Shown: positions 5,704 through 6,427 of the stretch, one piece after another
Numbering within the stretch: the stretch's first letter is position 1
Layout: the number at the start of each line of letters is the position of its first letter
DNA from: JBEKDJ01 sp050014415
Lineage (GTDB): Bacteria > Desulfobacterota > BSN033 > UBA1163
Reading direction: 5' to 3'
DNA length: 6,427 nt
NCBI GenBank assembly: GCA_050014415.1
Contig: JBEKDJ010000286.1
Span: 1-6,427, forward strand
Position numbers and translations under genes: made by a program
The notes under the pieces: model-generated
The model's input: only the letters and a program-made list of their open reading frames with translations
The model's database searches: none
Told to the model about the DNA's origin: nothing

Positions 5704-6072
5704 ATGACCCCTTCTCAACAAAACTTTGATACTACTCCTGATGTCCTTAAAAAACAGGTGATCGTAGAAACCTATCGATCCAGTGGCCCGGGCGGCCAGA
5801 GAAAGAACAAGACAGAGACCGCCGTTCGTTTAAGGCATCTGCTTTCGGGCATCACGGTGACCGCCACCGAATATCGATCCCAAGCGCAAAATCGAAAACT
5901 CGCCTTCGAAAGGCTCCGGCAGCGTCTTCTTCGGCTGAATCGGCCGAGACGTCCGCGAATACCTACTCTAACTCCATTGAAAGCCATTGATAGGAAGAGA
6001 GAGGAAAAAAGAATTCGTTCGAACAAAAAGCAGTTGAGACAAAAAATCGAAAAAGAGTCGGATTGGGATTGA
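5704..6072 (+). CDS. Small GGQ-motif release-factor-like protein (ArfB-type hydrolase)
   Basis: A 122-residue protein with the class I release factor catalytic domain but no codon-recognition domains. SSGPGGQRKNKTETAVRLRH (26-45) holds the GGQ (30-32) that hydrolyses peptidyl-tRNA in the ribosomal peptidyl transferase centre. EYRSQAQNRKLAFERL (56-71) matches the segment following it in ArfB/YaeJ. Residues 79-117 form a very basic Arg/Lys-rich tail, which in ArfB-type proteins enters the empty mRNA channel of stalled ribosomes. The likely role is rescue of stalled ribosomes; the exact subfamily is uncertain, so no symbol is given. ATG 5704 has no Shine-Dalgarno and directly follows a palindromic repeat. 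A GTG at 5758 is possible but would leave only 8 residues before the conserved core. It has no evident link to phosphate. Confidence 0.85.
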   Translation: MTPSQQNFDTTPDVLKKQVIVETYRSSGPGGQRKNKTETAVRLRHLLSGITVTATEYRSQAQNRKLAFERLRQRLLRLNRPRRPRIPTLTPLKAIDRKREEKRIRSNKKQLRQKIEKESDWD

Positions 6073-6107
6073 ACGTCGATAGATGGAGATTATTGAAAGG
6101 GAGGATT

Positions 6108-6427
6108 ATGAACGAGAGAGTCAAGGAAGCGATCTTCAGACAGGTGGAAAGGGAGCCTTTTGCCCGGAAGTTCGGACTCAAGCTCTTAGATCTGGATGAG
6201 GGATACTCAAAGGTCGAGATGACCTTCACCCCTGATATGGATAATATCTTCGGCCTGGCTCATGGTGGGGCACTCTTTGCACTTATCGATGAGGCCTTTG
6301 AGACTGCTGCGAACTCTCATGGCACCGTAGCCGTGGCTTTGAACATGAATATTACCTATGTGTCTTCCCCTCCCCGGGGAAGCAGGTTGATGGCTGAGGC
6401 GCGGGAGTTTAGTCGGACCCATAAGAC
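6108..6427 (+). CDS. PaaI-like hotdog-fold thioesterase (5' part)
   Basis: The first 106 residues of a protein that runs off the window. GGGAGG just before ATG 6108 is a good ribosome site, and the gap to the preceding gene is 35 bases. The sequence has the hotdog thioesterase layout: an N-terminal helix ending in PFARKFGLKLLDLDEG (17-32), a strand, then Asn46 and LAHGGALFALIDEAFE (50-65). His52-Gly-Gly and Asp61 match the HGG and catalytic acid of PaaI-type acyl-CoA thioesterases. NITYVSSPPRGSRLMAEA (81-98) gives the later strands. It probably hydrolyses an acyl- or aryl-acyl-CoA in the cytoplasm; the substrate cannot be told from sequence. The family is about 130-150 residues, so about 30 residues are missing. 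Confidence 0.87.
   Translation, partial: MNERVKEAIFRQVEREPFARKFGLKLLDLDEGYSKVEMTFTPDMDNIFGLAHGGALFALIDEAFETAANSHGTVAVALNMNITYVSSPPRGSRLMAEAREFSRTHK

Overview
The window is a plus-strand block from a Gram-negative bacterium. It carries a complete Pst phosphate-import locus between a cut-off arsenate reductase gene and two small housekeeping-type genes. The two-permease ABC importer, the lipoprotein-like phosphate-binding protein, the base composition (balanced by eye) and two AT-rich palindromic intergenic repeats of a kind I associate with Desulfobacterota/deltaproteobacterial and similar metagenome-derived genomes suggest such a lineage. That placement is a guess from memory; no search was run.

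Layout: 1-330 is the 3' end of a thioredoxin-type arsC. 331-531 is a spacer with a very C-rich, G-poor tract and a possible promoter. Then come pstB1 (532-1302), pstS (1339-2265), pstC (2262-3116), pstA (3116-3955) and pstB2 (3966-4727), tightly packed with overlapping or near-abutting ends. A 208-base gap holds a strong hairpin and a good sigma70-like promoter ahead of phoU (4936-5619). An imperfect inverted repeat fills the gap between phoU and a GGQ release-factor-like gene (5704-6072). The window ends inside a hotdog-fold thioesterase gene (from 6108).

How the genes work together: PstS captures phosphate, PstC and PstA form the membrane channel, PstB ATPases drive it, and PhoU links transport to phosphate signalling. 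ArsC reduces arsenate, which enters cells through phosphate importers, so its position beside pst makes physiological sense.

The main discovery is the ATPase pair. A canonical Pst transporter uses a PstB homodimer. Here the two PstB proteins have complementary defects. PstB1 keeps Walker A, Q-loop Gln, catalytic Glu and switch His but has an altered signature motif (LTLGQ). PstB2 keeps a perfect LSGGQ but has Asp, Asn and Asn in place of the Q-loop Gln, catalytic Glu and switch His. In an ABC dimer these elements combine in trans, so a PstB1/PstB2 heterodimer would have one fully canonical ATP site and one doubly degenerate site. That is the architecture of asymmetric ABC exporters such as TM287/288 or TAP, here in a phosphate importer. 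Two further oddities are an Asn in PstS where the phosphate-coordinating Asp (Asp56 of E. coli PstS) is expected, and a PstS signal region that appears to be built from a dispersed palindromic repeat.
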